From Serinus canaria (Eukaryota > Chordata > Aves > Passeriformes > Fringillidae): a stretch of 64,000 nucleotides of DNA. The position numbers were made by a program, and so were the translations under genes. The DNA is taken from the NCBI RefSeq assembly GCF_022539315.1, contig NC_066342.1:14835346-14899345 (forward strand), written 5' to 3'. Below, piece by piece: positions 1-11,565 of this stretch. Numbering within the stretch: the first letter of the stretch is position 1; each line of letters starts with the position of its first letter. Below the pieces are notes generated by a model, which saw only the letters and a list, made by a program, of their open reading frames with translations, had not been told where the DNA came from and searched no databases.

Positions 1-890
1 CAATCCAACCGTTTCTATGTCTCTCTGCAAAGCTCCTAACCCTCCAACAGATCGGCACACACTTCCAGCGTAGTGTAGTCTGCAAAATTTGCTAATAAAG
101 ACTGATCCTCATCCATGTCATCAATAACAATACTACAGAACTGGCCCCAGCACAACACCTGAGGGACCCCACTGGTGACGGCCGCCACTGGGTGCAGCAC
201 AGTTCATATCATCACCATCACTCGTCTGGCCCAGCCATCCAGCCATTCTTCACCGCCCCAAGCGACAAGTGCTCTCTGTCCAAGATGTGGGGCTGCCAGC
301 CTTTTCCAGGAGTGTGCTGTGGGAGACGTGTCAAAGGCCTTTCGTTCAGAGTCCAATAGACAACATCCCTACTTTCCTGCATCACACGAGGCAGTCCCTT
401 TGGTTCATAAAATGAGACATGGTTGGTCAACATGACCTACCCCTCCTAACCCCATCTTGCTGGTTCTGATACCCTGCGCAATTGGCTTTTAAGTGCTGCA
501 TGTGATTTCTAATACTCTTTCCATCCCTTACGGCTCTTAGGTCAGGCTGACTGGCTAATTACTAGGACTTCTTCCCACCCTTTTTTCTGAATGGCATCAC
601 ATTGGCCACTTCCAGTCATATCCAACCTCACCATTGAGCCCGGACTGCATATAAATGATAAGAGGGGTTTCGCAAGCTCATCTCCAGCCGTTCCTCATCA
701 TCCTGGGATGGATCCCATCTGGTCTCCATAATATTTATGAATTCCAGCATCTCATCAGTTCATCTGACTGGCCTCCTCTTGGATAACGGGGGGACCTTCT
801 GCCCCCTGATACCATCAAACCCCCCCAAGATGACAGCTGTGCCTAAGCAGTCATCTTCTTCCTAAAAACTGAGGCAAAAGACGATGTTAA
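1..890 (-). repeat. CR1 LINE fragment, error-rich copy of 2860-3790
   Basis: Seen: this segment matches the CR1 reverse-transcriptase region at about 2860-3790 end to end in the same orientation. It differs by frequent one-base insertions, deletions and substitutions, so no reading frame survives beyond about 85 codons. Phrases such as LTNHVSFY and HILDR are still readable on the minus strand. Known: CR1 is the dominant avian non-LTR retrotransposon. Inferred: the dense single-base indels look more like uncorrected long-read sequence than natural decay, so this may be a false duplicate of the neighbouring CR1. Confidence 0.85.
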
Positions 891-959
891 GTACCACTGG
901 GTGGTGTGCAGGGGAGAATTGGATTTGTAACTGTACCACTCAATTCCTCTGATGAATGC

Positions 960-1795
960 TCAAGAAATAATTAAAATGACTTCTAGAGGGCCCCATTAGA
1001 TTAGCAGAACAGTTAGACCAGTTTCTGGGGCCCAATATTTATACATGGGAAGAAATGCAATCAATAATGACTATGTTGTTTACACCAGAGGAAAGACAAA
1101 TGATCTGGGCAGCTGGGGTACGTATATGGGAAAGGGAACAAATGCAAGGACCTGCTGGGGATCTGAAAATGCCCACAGTGCGCCCTATTTGGGACCACAA
1201 CAGCACCGGGGGAAGGCAAGACATGGAGGAATATAGAACATTAATTATGAGAAGTATCAAGGAAGCTGCTCTATGAAATCAAAATGCTCTCAAAGGTATT
1301 GATGAGCAGCAAAAGAGGGAAGAAACCCCAACGGAATGGCTAGAAAATTTGAGGAAAAATATGAGGCAATATTCAGTGATTGACCCTGATACAGTGACCG
1401 GACAGATCTTGCTAAAGATAAATTTTGTCAGTTGCGCTTGGCCAGATATACGGAGTAAGTTAGAAAAGTTAAATGGTTGACAAGAAAGGAGATTGGAAGA
1501 TCTCTTAAGAGACGCACAGAAGGTGTATGTCAAGAGACATGAAGAGAAGGCCAAGGCAAAGGCCAGGGTAATGGTAACTGCCATTAGGGGAGGAAGCCAG
1601 CACATAAAGGACAACCCATGTAAGGGAAGGGGGACCAAAAATGCAAGAAGATAGATGGAGGGGGGATACAGATCCTTGGGACTGGACACAAAAAGGAGAA
1701 TTTGGGAAACAGGGGAACCTAGGACCAGTTTGCTTTTACTCTAAAGAGAATGTACATATCATGAAAAATTGCCCCCGAAGATAAAAGGACCTGAG
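960..1795 (+). pseudogene. gag: ERV-C1 gag (capsid and nucleocapsid remnant)
   Basis: The capsid part reads AEQLDQFLGPNIYTWEEM, then a WPDIRSKL motif near 1440. An REETPTEWLE segment lies near 1320, typical of the C-terminal capsid domain of gammaretrovirus-like Gag. The equivalent region in ERV-C3 (50200-51030) aligns throughout. A decayed Cys-His knuckle (CFYSKENVHIMKNC in outline) lies near 1728-1785, with the second Cys and the spacing damaged. Stops, for example near 1275 and 1478, and at least one frameshift make it non-functional. The start of gag is not identifiable. Confidence 0.8.
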
Positions 1796-1859
1796 GGTCT
1801 ATGAGAAAGCAAAAAGAAGTGGAAGACTAGGGGTGTCAGGGGCTCTACCTCCTGGGGAC

Positions 1860-2057
1860 AGCATACCATCAGGAGCCCTTGATAACTTTAAAAATAGGTC
1901 CCCAGGAGGAAGAATTTGAATTCTTAGTAGACACAGGGGCTGAAAGAACTTGTGTTTGTGAAATTCCAAAGGGGCGAAAAAAATCAAGATACCGTGCAAG
2001 TAGTAGGTGCAAAAGGGGAAGGGTTTAAAGCATCAGTTATAAAGCAAGTAAAGTTTT
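1860..2057 (+). pseudogene. pro: ERV-C1 protease, N-terminal part
   Basis: The retroviral aspartic-protease signature LVDTGAERT is readable near 1923-1950. The reading frame is broken soon after, and the domain is interrupted by the CR1 at 2058. Its C-terminal end, with the GRDLQVQL motif, resumes at about 3866 on the far side of the CR1. ERV-C3 (51040-51405) shows the same domain without the CR1, which fixes the insertion site. Confidence 0.8.
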
Positions 2058-3868
2058 AATTCACAGAATTCACTGAATGACTAGGTTGGAAGAGACCTTC
2101 AAGATCATTAAGTCCAACCCATGCCCTAAGACCTCAACTAAACCATGACACCAAGTGCCACATCCAGTCTTTTTTTGAACACATCCAGGGATGGTGACTC
2201 CATCACCTCCCTGGGCAGGCCATTCCAGTATTTAATCACTCTTTGTGTAAAAAACTTTTTCCTAATATCCAACCCATATTTCCCTTGGCACAGCTTAATA
2301 CTGTGTCCTCTCATTCTGTCAATTGCTGCTTGGAGAAAGAGACCAACCCCCACCTGACTACAACCACCTTTCAGGAAGTTGTAGAGAACAATAAGGTCAC
2401 CCCTGAATCTCCTTTTCTCCAGGCTAAACAACTCCAGCTCCCTCAGTCGTTCCTCATAAGGGCTTGTGTTCCAAGCCCTTCACCAGCCTTGTTACCCTCC
2501 TCTGGACACACTCAAGCGTCTCAATGCCCTTCCTAAACTGAGGCACCCAGAACTGGACACAGTACACATGGTGTGGCCTCACCAGTGGCAAGTACAGGGG
2601 AGGAATGACCTCCCTCATCCTGCCGGCCACACTATTCCTGATACAGGCCAGCATGCTGCTGGCCTTTTTGACCACCAGGGCACACTGCTGACTCATGTTC
2701 AGTTGGCTGTCCACCAGTACCCCCAGGTCCCTTTCTGCCTCGGCACCATCCAGCCACACCGTCCCCAGCTTATAATGCTGCAGGGGGTTATTGTGGGCAA
2801 AGTGCAGGACTCAGCACTTGGATTTATGAAACTTCATCCTATTGGACTCTGCCTATCCATTCAACCGTTCTAGGTCTCTCTGCAAAGCCCTCCTACCCTC
2901 CAACAGATCGGCACACACTTCCAGCGTAGTGTAGTCTGCAAATTTGCTAATAAAAGACTGGATACTCTCATCCATGTCATCAATAAAAATACTGAACAGA
3001 ACTGGCCCCAGCACAAACACCTGAGGGACCCCACTGGTGACTGGCCGCCAGCTGGGTGCAGCACCGTTCACCATCACTCTCTGGGCCCAGCCATCCAGCC
3101 AGTTCTTAACCCAGCGAAAAGTGCTCCTGTCCAAGATGTGGGCTGCCAGCTTTTCCAGGAGTGTGCTGTGGGAGACAGTGTCAAAGGCCTTTCTCAAGTC
3201 CAAATAGACAACATCCATAGCCTTTCCTGCATCCACGAGGCAGGTCACTTGGTCATAAAAGGAGACATGGTTGGTCAAACATGACCTACCCCTCCTAAAC
3301 CCATGCTTGCTGGGTCTGAATACCCTGGCCATGCTTTAAGTGCTGCATGGTGATATTCAGTATAAACTCTTCCATACCCTTACTGGCTACTGAGGTCAGG
3401 CTGACTGGTCTATAATTACTAGGATCGTCCTTCCCACCCTTTTTCTGAATGGGCATCACATTGGCCAGCTTCCAGTCATCCAGAACCTCACCAGTGAGCC
3501 AGGACTGCAGATAAATGATAGAGAGGGGTTTCGCAAGCTCATCTGCCAGCTCCCTCATCATCCTGGGATGGATCCCATCTGGTCCCATAGATTTATGAAT
3601 ATCCGAGCATCTCAGCAGTTCTCTGACTGCCTCCTCTTGGATAACGGGGGGACCATTCTGCCCCCTGATACCATCAACCCACCCAAGAGGACAGCTGTCC
3701 TAAAGGCAAGTCATCTTCTTACTAAAAACTGAGGCAAAGAAGATGTTAAGCATCTCTGCCTTCTCTGCATCTGCAGTTATTAAGGTACCTTTCACATCTA
3801 ACAAAGAACAAAGGTTGGTCTTACCCTTCCTTTTACCATTGATATATTTGTAAAAACATTTTTAAGGG
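2058..3868 (-). repeat. CR1 LINE, 5'-truncated, inside ERV-C1 protease
   Basis: The left edge (about 2060-2115) reads as the reverse complement of a CR1 3' end, with cacagaatt and ggttggaagagacc. The body encodes CR1 ORF2 on the minus strand. The element is 5'-truncated near 3868, where the retroviral protease resumes. Because it interrupts an ERV, this CR1 copied itself after ERV-C1 was in place. A second small CR1 tail is at 12346-12400. Confidence 0.9.
2138..3588 (-). pseudogene. CR1 ORF2 reverse transcriptase (partial, mutated)
   Basis: Minus-strand frames cover much of the CR1 reverse transcriptase and C-terminal part. They run from DGIHPRMMRELAD and SNYRPVSLTS (3295-3588), through [13 protein letters not shown] and TSGVPQ (2853-3332), to [15 protein letters not shown] (2454-2759) and the tail (2138-2431). 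The catalytic FADD box reads FADYTTL, so the second catalytic aspartate is replaced by tyrosine. At least three frameshifts separate the pieces. The endonuclease domain is absent because of 5' truncation. It cannot be active. Confidence 0.9.
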
Positions 3869-6016
3869 CCAAATAAAATAGGAATTGGGGATGTTCTATT
3901 AGTTCCAGAAGCAGGGTGCAATTTATTAGGAAGAGATTTACAGGTGCAGTTGGACATTAGAGTGATCCAAGAGGAAGGGAAAATGGTAGTTAAGCTTCTC
4001 CAATTAAGGGAAGAAGGTGAGGAAACAATTCATAAGATGGTGTGGGCAAAACCAAAAAGCCAAGGTAAATTGAACATGAAACCTATAGTAATAAAAGTAA
4101 TTAATGAAAACCATCCAGTTCAGGTACAACAATACCCACTCTCCCTGGGAGACAAGGACTGCAGCCAGTGATCCAGGACCTACTTGAAGAGGGGACCTTA
4201 GAACCATGTATGTCCCCCCATAATACAGCCATATTACCAGTAAAGAAGTCAGATGGAATTTACAGGCTTGTCCAAGACTTGAGGGAAGTGAACAAAAGAA
4301 CAGTGAATCAACACCCAGTAGTGCCCAACCCCTATACACTATTGAGTAATATTCCTCCATCACACCAGGGGTTTAGTGTGATAGACCTAAAAGGTGCTTT
4401 TTGGGCTTGCCCACTCGCAGCAGAAAGTAGACATATATTTGCCTTTGAACGGGAGGACCCCAATTCAGGAAGCAAGCAACAGCTTTAGTGGACTACGTTA
4501 CCCCAAGGGTTTTCTGAATCCCCAAACTTATTCGGTCAAGCACTAGGAGAAGTATTGCAACTTTTCTCCATCACACCTGACATATAACATATGCAATATG
4601 TAGATGATTTGCTTCTCTCAGGATGGGAAGAAAAAGAAGTCCAGGAATCCACCATACCATATTTAAATTTTCTGGGGTCCAAGGACTTAGAGTATCAAAA
4701 GGGAAACTCCAAATTGTAGAGCGTGAAGTAAAATACCTAGGACAGGATTTGTCAAGGGACCCGGCTACTGAACCCTGAGAGAATTGCGGCGATAGTCTCA
4801 CTTCCATGGCCAAAAACCAAGGTTAGAAGGTTTTTAGGCTTGTTGGGATATTGTAGGATATGGATTGAAGGATACAGTCAGGGCATCAAGTTCTTGTATG
4901 AAAAGTCAGTAGATGCGGAGATTAGGTGGGAAAAAGAAAATTAGCAAAAGTTTGAACATTTAAAACAAAATTAGTCAGTGCACAAGCACTGAGTCTTCCT
5001 GCCTTAGACAAACCCTTCTATCTGTTTGTAGATGTAGAAAAAGGGGTAGCACATGGAGTACTAGCCCAGGACTGGGGAGGATCCAGGAAACCAGTGGCCT
5101 ATTTATCAAAACTGCTAGACCCTGCAAGCCAGGGGTGGGCAACCTGCATTCAGGCAGTGGCAGCGACCACCCTACTCGTAGAGGAAAGCAAGAAATGAAC
5201 TTTTGGAGGAAAATTGAAAATATATACTCCACACTCAGTTAAAAGTATCCTAAGACAAAAGGCTGAGAAATGGTTCACTGATTCCTGAGTGTTGAAATAT
5301 GAAGCCATCTTAATAGATAATGATTTAGAGGTAATAGTGAGTAACCAACTCAACTCTGCCCAGCTTTTGTATGCAGAACCAGATGAGGGACTAGTGCATA
5401 ATTGCCTAGAAGTTATAAACTATCAAACTAGAGTAAGAGAGGACCTAACGGATGAGTCACTCCAAGCAGGAAAATTATTGTACATCAATGGATCTTCAAG
5501 TGTAATCCAGGGACACCGGGTATCAGGGTATGCTATAATAGATGAAGGGTTAGTGGCCATAGAGAAGGGAAAGTTACCTTTCAACTGGTCAGCCCAAGCA
5601 TGTGAGTTGTATGCCCTAAAATAAGCTCTAGAACTATTAACACAAAAAAGAGGAACAATACATATAGACTCAAAGTATGCTTTTGGAGTAGTGCATACCT
5701 TTGGAAAAATTTGGGAAGAGAGGGGGCTGTTAAATTCAAAGGGAAAGGAACTGATTCAGGAAAAGCTTATTTTGGAGGTATTAGAAACTTTACAATTACC
5801 AGAGGAAGTGGCAGTAGTATATGTTAAAGGACATCAAAAAGGGGTGACTCAAGAGGCATGAGGGAACAATTTAGCAGATTTAGAAGCTAAGAATGGGGCC
5901 GAATCAGGGAGAGAGAAATTAATGATGGTGTTAACCCCCATGAAAGAAATGCAAGAAGTCCTCATATTCAGTGAGACAGAAGAGAGTACTCCTTAAAATA
6001 GGAGCCAAGAAAGATA
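3866..6016 (+). pseudogene. pol: ERV-C1 pol: protease end, RT and RNase H
   Basis: After the CR1 the frame gives DVLLVPEAGCNLLGRDLQVQ (protease end). RT follows (4150-4760): SPHNTAILPVKKSDG, VQDLREVNKR, VIDLKGAFWACPL, LPQGFSESPNLFGQ and the catalytic YVDDLLLSG at about 4596. A connection region leads to RNase H (5290-5990), where LLYINGSSSV, HIDSKYAFG and VKGHQKG carry the active-site D, E and D positions in outline. Stops at about 4487, 4588, 5622 and 5860, plus frameshifts, inactivate it. Closest relatives in this window are ERV-C2 (36.3-37.7 kb) and ERV-C3. Confidence 0.88.
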
Positions 6017-6639
6017 ATGTCATCGTTTGACTCTGGCACAATGCCAGTGCTTTCATGAAAACACTTTCTGGTGTCTATTGTGAGATGTGATTAGAAATAG
6101 AGCAAAGTAGGCTGTAGCTTAGGAATAAAAGGGAAAAAAACTTTATTAACCTACAATATATACAAAGAGAAACACAGAACTCGGAATGAAAACTTTCCAA
6201 AAACATTTTTCTTCTCCCTACTAAATTTCTAATACATCTACCCCTCAGATCATCAACTCTCATTCTATCACTACTCTTTAGATAATTAATTCTCAGTTTA
6301 TCAAGGCGAGAGGAGTCTTTCTTGTACTGTAGGCTTTCCCAGGAAACATAGTTGAAACTTCTTGTGTTTCTATGTCACACGTGGCACGGCTTGGAGATCA
6401 TTTGCCATAGTGACATCTTCTTTCTATGCCTAGTGCTCTCACTACTGTGCATGGACTAGAGCTGCTTCTAAAGTTCTCTTTTTAATGATGCTTTTCTCAG
6501 TTTTAAAAAAGCACAGTCTCTCACTTTCGGGACACTTGTCTCTTCCAAATTTCACCCCCTGGGGCCGAGGGGTCTTGAGAACAGAGATCTTCTTCTTCCC
6601 TGAAGACGGAGGGCACTACTACTCTCTTCACTCATTGTT

Positions 6640-7110
6640 TCTGTTCACGCTGTTGCCCGATCTGAAGAAAACACAAAACAACCGGAGTTGCTTTATGCAG
6701 TGCTTTATTGAGGGCCCTGGGAGCCTGAGGACTTTCGTCCAAAGTCAGAGCCCCAAACTCGCGACAAAATCTGCAGGGTTTATATACTTTACTTAACATG
6801 ATTGCTTCATCTGGTCTATGTGCATCGCTAAGCATCTTTAGAGGTATACAGAGATTTATTAGGTACATCATGACATTTGTTACTTAGCCAGAAGGTACAT
6901 TCCATAGATAAGATTTGGTACATTCTCTAGATAATACATTCTCTCGATCTACCATGCACTAAAGTTCACTTAAAGTTTACCGGGCCTACTACGGCCTTAG
7001 CATAACTACTGCTACTCATGCTAACTATCATATTGTTTCACTAATCTAGACATCTATCTATTAACTAAAATACGTTTTTCAATAATTTTCGAACTTCTGC
7101 AACAACGCCA
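6640..7110 (-). repeat. LTR, minus orientation (approximate ends)
   Basis: On the minus strand a TATA-like stretch (near 6780) is followed by a CAATAAAGCA polyadenylation signal (near 6702). This is the layout of an LTR promoter, R and U5. Ends are approximate because I could not identify a duplicated target site. Confidence 0.45.
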
Positions 7111-7879
7111 CTCTTTCACATAACATCACTGCACTCTCTTGGCTCCAAGCCATTGCCTCCCCCCTAAATGCAGTTTGTGTCACAGGAAAAAATGGTTCTG
7201 TCTATGGCTATACAAGAAAAGTCTAGCTAAAGGCCACTCTATTATCTCTTCTCACTTAAGATTCTTCTCAACTTCTCTCTGGCCCATTTCTTCTTATCTC
7301 ATCTCTATCTCTCTTCTCATTCAACTCCAGGAAGATCAGCATTTGTAAAGTTTCTAGCATCTAAGAAAAGAGTTAAAGATCTCAGGCTCTGCCTGTCCAG
7401 AACTCCCCTGCTGGGCACCTTCTCACTGCAACCCCTCATTCTCCTTCTCAGCCAGGCCATGCTATCAAATTTCAAAGTGGCACAGGCACAGACACAGGCT
7501 CTCTCTCTCTCTCTCTCCCTTGAGAAGTGAGAGAGGCTACCTGATGTCTCTCAGTACTCTTCTATTCCTCCATCTTGCAGAGGCCTCCACCTCTCTTCTC
7601 TGTCCAAAGCCCCGGCCTACCTCACTCGGCTGCATGGCTTCCCCTCCCCCGCCTAGCTTAGAGCCAGGCAAGAGAAGTCTGACTTCTTCTACAGACAGAA
7701 TTTAAAAGAGCTTCTTCCTGAAAGTTCTCTGCTTTTAACCCCCCTGTGTTCTCAGAAGCGTATCTATGTCTTCAGTAACCACACCAAGTACTAATATTCA
7801 AATCTGAGCACCTATTAGTTTGACTACAGCATCCCAAAAAAATCACTTCCTCTCAAACCACGACAGATAACAAGGGGAA

Positions 7880-8290
7880 GTGTGGGGGATTCACATTCTC
7901 TGAACCTGAGAGAAGCAGTGAGAGAAGCAGAGAAAAGAATGATCAAAACAATTTTTATCTCATTTGCTGTGCCTGTGTTGTTCACAAGTGGAATGCATTG
8001 TGGAAGATTGTTTACCTGAAGGGAATTAGTAATTGGATTCTGATGTGAGTGTTTTGATTCACTGACCAATTGAATCCATGTGTGTGTGTGTGTCGGGACT
8101 GTCGGCTGACAGTTACGAGATTCTGCGCAGTTCAGTGCAGTTGAGTGCTTGGCAGATTCAGTTTTGATGAAATGTAATATAGTGTAATACAGTATAGAGT
8201 AATATAGTATAATAAAGTAATTAATTAGCCTTCTGATAAAATGGAGTCAGATGCATCATTCTTTCCTTTGTTGGGGGCACCCAGCATTTC
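7880..8290 (+). repeat. Solo LTR, plus orientation (approximate ends)
   Basis: The segment begins TGTGGGGGATTCACATTC and ends in a U5 with TAATAAAGTAATT (near 8213) and ATGGAGTCAG (near 8240). That ATGGAGTCA end resembles the four short solo LTRs at 15567, 42776, 57337 and 61920. No perfect target-site duplication was found. A short (tg)n run lies at about 8080-8092. Confidence 0.55.
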
Positions 8291-8296
8291 CAATAG

Positions 8297-9420
8297 AAAT
8301 GGAGATTAGCAGATAGGAGGCAAGTGTTAAATAAACCTCTTGCCAAGAAAATGCTTGAAGGCATGCATAGTACAACACATTGGGGTACTCAAGCGCTAAG
8401 CGATCAATTCCTAAGGGACTGGGACTGCATATTAATTTTTGGAATAGCTAAGCAAAAAACTGAATGGTGTATGATATGTCAACAACTGAATAGGAAAGTC
8501 TTGAGAAAAACACCCAGAGGAGGGCAGAAACTAGCCTTACGGCCCTTTCAAAACATCCAAGTAGACTTTACTGAGTTTCCCCAGGTACAATGGTGGAAGT
8601 TTTTGCTAGTGATAGTAGATCACTTGACCCACTGGGTAGAGGTGGTACCCACTGTTAAAGCCAATACCAATATTGCAAGTAAAACCCTTCTAGAATCAAT
8701 CATTCCCCGATATGGGATGGTGAATAGGATTGATTCAGACCAGGGAACTCATTTCACATCTAAGATACTGTAGAAAGTTTTTCAAGCCCTGGGATTAAAA
8801 TGGGAGTTACACACTCTGTGGCATCCACAGAGATCTTGTCATGTTGAGAGGATGAATCAAACTATTTAAAGAACTCTAACTTAGCTAATGATTGAAACCC
8901 AAATGTCATGGATAAAATGTCTCCCTTTAGCCCTGTTAATAATTAGAACCCAATCCCTGTCAGATCTGGGGGTGTTGCCCTATAAAATAATGTTTGGGTT
9001 ACTCTTTCTAACCTCGCCCCAGAAAGTTGCCACCTATGAGGAAGGGGAAGACAATGCCAAGAAATGTGTTATGTCTATAGCACAAACCTTAGAAGGGCTA
9101 AGACCTTAAGGAGCAATTCCTCAAACTACCACCCTGGATTTCAAAATCCATAATATCAATCCTGGAGATTGGGTAATGATCAAGTCATGGAGAGATCAGC
9201 CTCTAACTCCTCAGTGGGAAGGTCCCTTTCAGGTACTGCTCACCACCAAATCATCTGTGTGAACTGCAGAGTGGGGATGGACTCATACCAACAGAGTTAA
9301 AGGCCCAGTAGAAGAACCCAAACAATGGAGTATAACATCCAGACTGGGTGAGACAATATTGACTCTCAAGCAGAGACCGAGAAATAACCAGAGAAACACC
9401 AGGATGACCAAAAAGTAGGG
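8297..9420 (+). pseudogene. pol: ERV-C1 integrase
   Basis: The integrase zinc finger is seen in outline (HSTTHWG and CMICQQLN). The catalytic core has VDFTEFPQV with the first Asp (near 8567) and DSDQGTHFTS with the second (near 8735). The Glu region reads HVERMNQT (near 8840). The C-terminal domain has GDWVMIKSW (near 9165) and ends near 9418. Stops at 8772, 8869 and 9107 break it into pieces. The core matches ERV-C2 integrase closely. In a live element this enzyme would insert viral DNA into the host genome. Confidence 0.88.
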
Positions 9421-9559
9421 TCACGCTTCCACCAGCCTGCTCGAGGACTGTCTTCCTGTTTTAATAGATGGGAATTGCAAGCATCTGTTGAGGGGAAGTA
9501 CACAGGGAACTGTAAGAAGTATTGGAGCAGTCTCCTTAAGAATCAACAAGTAGAGTAAG

Positions 9560-9842
9560 ACAAGAAATAGAGGGCAAGACCGGGTTGGCCCCTGTGTTTG
9601 CCACCAAGAAGATTCCATAGCTCTGCTGTGGGTAGCAACCCTGTAGGCATGGTAAGGTGGGGGCAAAAAGGCCATACCGGGCCTCTGTGGTGCCCTTTTG
9701 TCCATTCCAAATAAGTGTGTCTAAGGAAAACCTGAGACCTTTTTTCTTCTGTCCCCACTGTCTTTGCCCACATCAAGAGATGCTAGTATGACTCATTCAA
9801 GAGAGGGATACATTTTTTATTTAAATCAGAATCAAAAATGAG
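9560..9842 (+). pseudogene. env: ERV-C1 env, 5' remnant
   Basis: The nucleotide sequence aligns with the env start regions of ERV-C3 (54150-54320) and ERV-C2 (minus, near 33070). They share a ccaccaagaagat-type run and a short leader before a hydrophobic signal segment. Only the leader end of env survives, because an LTR begins at 9843. ORF-X, present in C2 and C3 between pol and env, is not recognisable here. The interval 9420-9560 shows no clear domain. Confidence 0.55.
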
Positions 9843-10400
9843 AGTTGTCCTAGGTTACAATATTAAGATATGTTCTATTCCCATCTTCAAGAGCTGCAGG
9901 AACCAGGAGGGGCATTGTTTCTTCCTTATCTCCTGTTAATGGGCCCATCAATGCCTTTCTGCATGACCCAGAGATAACTCCCTCCAGGAGCCATTTCTGT
10001 TTAATGGACCTACCACGTGACTCACAGAATGATAACAGCCCATTGTGAGATGCTCCACCCAGGGGGGAAGGAGCTAAGCATCCCTACCTGGATATAATCT
10101 GGGATTTGGGACAGAACAGTCAGTCTTTCCACTGGATTCCCAGAGGAATGGCCATATTTTCCACTGGATCTTCAGAGGAAGACTACACCCTTTCTATAGG
10201 ATCACTGCTCCAACAGAACCACATCTGCCACTCCAAAAGGACTACAGCCACCAATCCAACTAGACTGCTACCAACACCCTGACCAACAGGCTGTCAGGTT
10301 GTATTCTGACTTTGTCAGTGGTTTTTCTTTTGTATTATTGCATGTATTTTGGTTTTCTTTTCCCTTTTCCTAATAAATTGAAGTTCTGACTTGGAGTCTC
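9843..10400 (+). repeat. LTR related to LTR-D
   Basis: It starts TGTCCTAGGTTACAATAT. It shares a long middle section with LTR-D (16600-16930), including gagatgctccaccca, ccactggatcttcagagg and accaacaccctgac. A CCTAATAAATTGAAG polyadenylation region lies near 10369. The 3' boundary is uncertain. It cuts ERV-C1 env. Confidence 0.65.
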
Positions 10401-10467
10401 TCACTGGTTTTGCTTTCAAACTGATTTATTAAAAAATATGGATATTGATCTAGTACCGATGTACAAC

Positions 10468-11130
10468 TGTGATGGACAAAAACTCTCTAACAGTTTAAAG
10501 TTAGAAAGTGTATGTTTATTGTGACACCGAGCAGCATGCGGGATAACTCCCAAATACATATCGCAATTTACAGGTGATTATGGAGTCCTTTTATCTATAC
10601 AACTATTGAATACCCAAAATACAAATACATATTCATAACTTTGGTACATACCATTCCCTGCTTCCTATGGTAATTAGTTCAAAAGCCATTAAGCATGCGT
10701 AGTTTGTTCCTTAAAATGGGTCGGTGGTCCCTTTCATAGGGAGGGGTCCCAAAATGAGGAAGTAAATGAAGTCTTCCTCGTTCTGACCTTTCTACCTTTT
10801 CAATGCAAATATTACTAATGAACCCTTGGTAGAACTCCTACTCCCCATCTTCAATTGGTTTCAGAACAGAGGAGGCCTACACTTGTCTTATGTTCCTAAA
10901 AGCTATTTATCAGTTTCTATATTCTTCATTAGAAACCCAGCTAACCAAACATTGTGTTGACAAGCAATCAATCATTAGTTAACTACTAACTCTTAACTTC
11001 ATCAAGGCCTACCCATTTATTTTAATTAACTCCAGTAAAGCTTATCTCTAACTAAAATATTACCTCCTCTAAAATCTCTAAATTCCTTAAAGTTTATGTC
11101 TCAAAGCCAGAACAAGAATTAATTGTTGGA
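10468..11130 (-). repeat. LTR, minus orientation
   Basis: The left end TGTGATGGACAAAAACTC and the reverse-complement CACAATAAACATACAC (near 10520) give the U5 and polyadenylation signal of a minus-strand LTR. The right end is not exact. The remaining sequence is AT-rich without an ORF. Confidence 0.5.
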
Positions 11131-11166
11131 GCCAAATGACCTATAGAAAAAGAAAAAGGGGGTTTT

Positions 11167-11565
11167 GTTATAAATGAGTAATGTGATGGTTGACTCTCAC
11201 AATTAAGGGGTGAATATTATGTATATGTTAAGAGAAGTTTTGTAGATGTATAGTTATCTTTCCCCTCCCCCTTGCATTGTTATAATGGGATGGCCTTAGT
11301 AGTCAGGTCATTTGAGAGGTTTGGCTTGTTACTGTGACAACACCTGACCTCTAATCAAGATGCAAGAAAGTGATCTCCACCACTGAACAGCAAAGAAACC
11401 GTCAACTGACAGGATTTTGGAAGAGGCTAGAGATTTAAAAGGTGGAGCATCCATTTTGTAGACGAGCACATGGCAGTTGAGTCCTTTGCTCCCAGCACTG
11501 TAATATTTTTTTATTAGGTTTTATTAAACCTTTAAAATTTTTTAAGTAGGCATCGTTTCTCACAC
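11167..11565 (+). repeat. LTR-F, copy 1
   Basis: It starts TGTTATAAATGAGTAATG and shares its order of blocks with 13071-13560: TTAAGAGAAGTTTT, AACACCTGACCT, AGTGATCTCCACCA, a TTTAAAAGG box and GGTTTTATTAAACC near the end. It appears to end near TTTCTCACA at 11565. No duplicated target site was recognised, so it may be half of an old element. Confidence 0.65.

Larger units (their letters stand above)
6017..8296. repeat. Composite LTR block inserted between RNase H and integrase
   Basis: The retroviral frame stops at AKKDN (6016) and resumes at 8297 with the integrase zinc-finger region, as seen by comparison with ERV-C2 (34824-35120). The insert contains several LTR-like parts. A tttattaacc polyadenylation region in minus orientation lies near 6140. 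A minus LTR lies near 6640-7110 and a plus LTR near 7880-8290. No clean duplication was found for the whole block. The stretch 7110-7880 has pyrimidine-rich sequence, including (tc)n near 7500, and no recognisable gene. Confidence 0.6.
891..9842 (+). mobile_element. ERV-C1, degraded class I (gamma-like) provirus body
   Basis: Gag, protease, RT, RNase H, integrase and the first part of env follow in order on the plus strand. They are broken by a CR1 at 2058-3868 and a block of LTR sequence at 6017-8296. The same protein families recur in ERV-C2 (minus, 26-38 kb) and ERV-C3 (plus, 40-56 kb). No matching LTR pair was found. The left end abuts the noisy CR1 and the env is cut by an LTR near 9843. 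In-frame stops and frameshifts occur in every domain. Confidence 0.85.

Noticed and set aside
2145..2873. Plus-strand frames over the CR1
   Set aside because: They are antisense shadows of the CR1 ORF2 frames on the minus strand.
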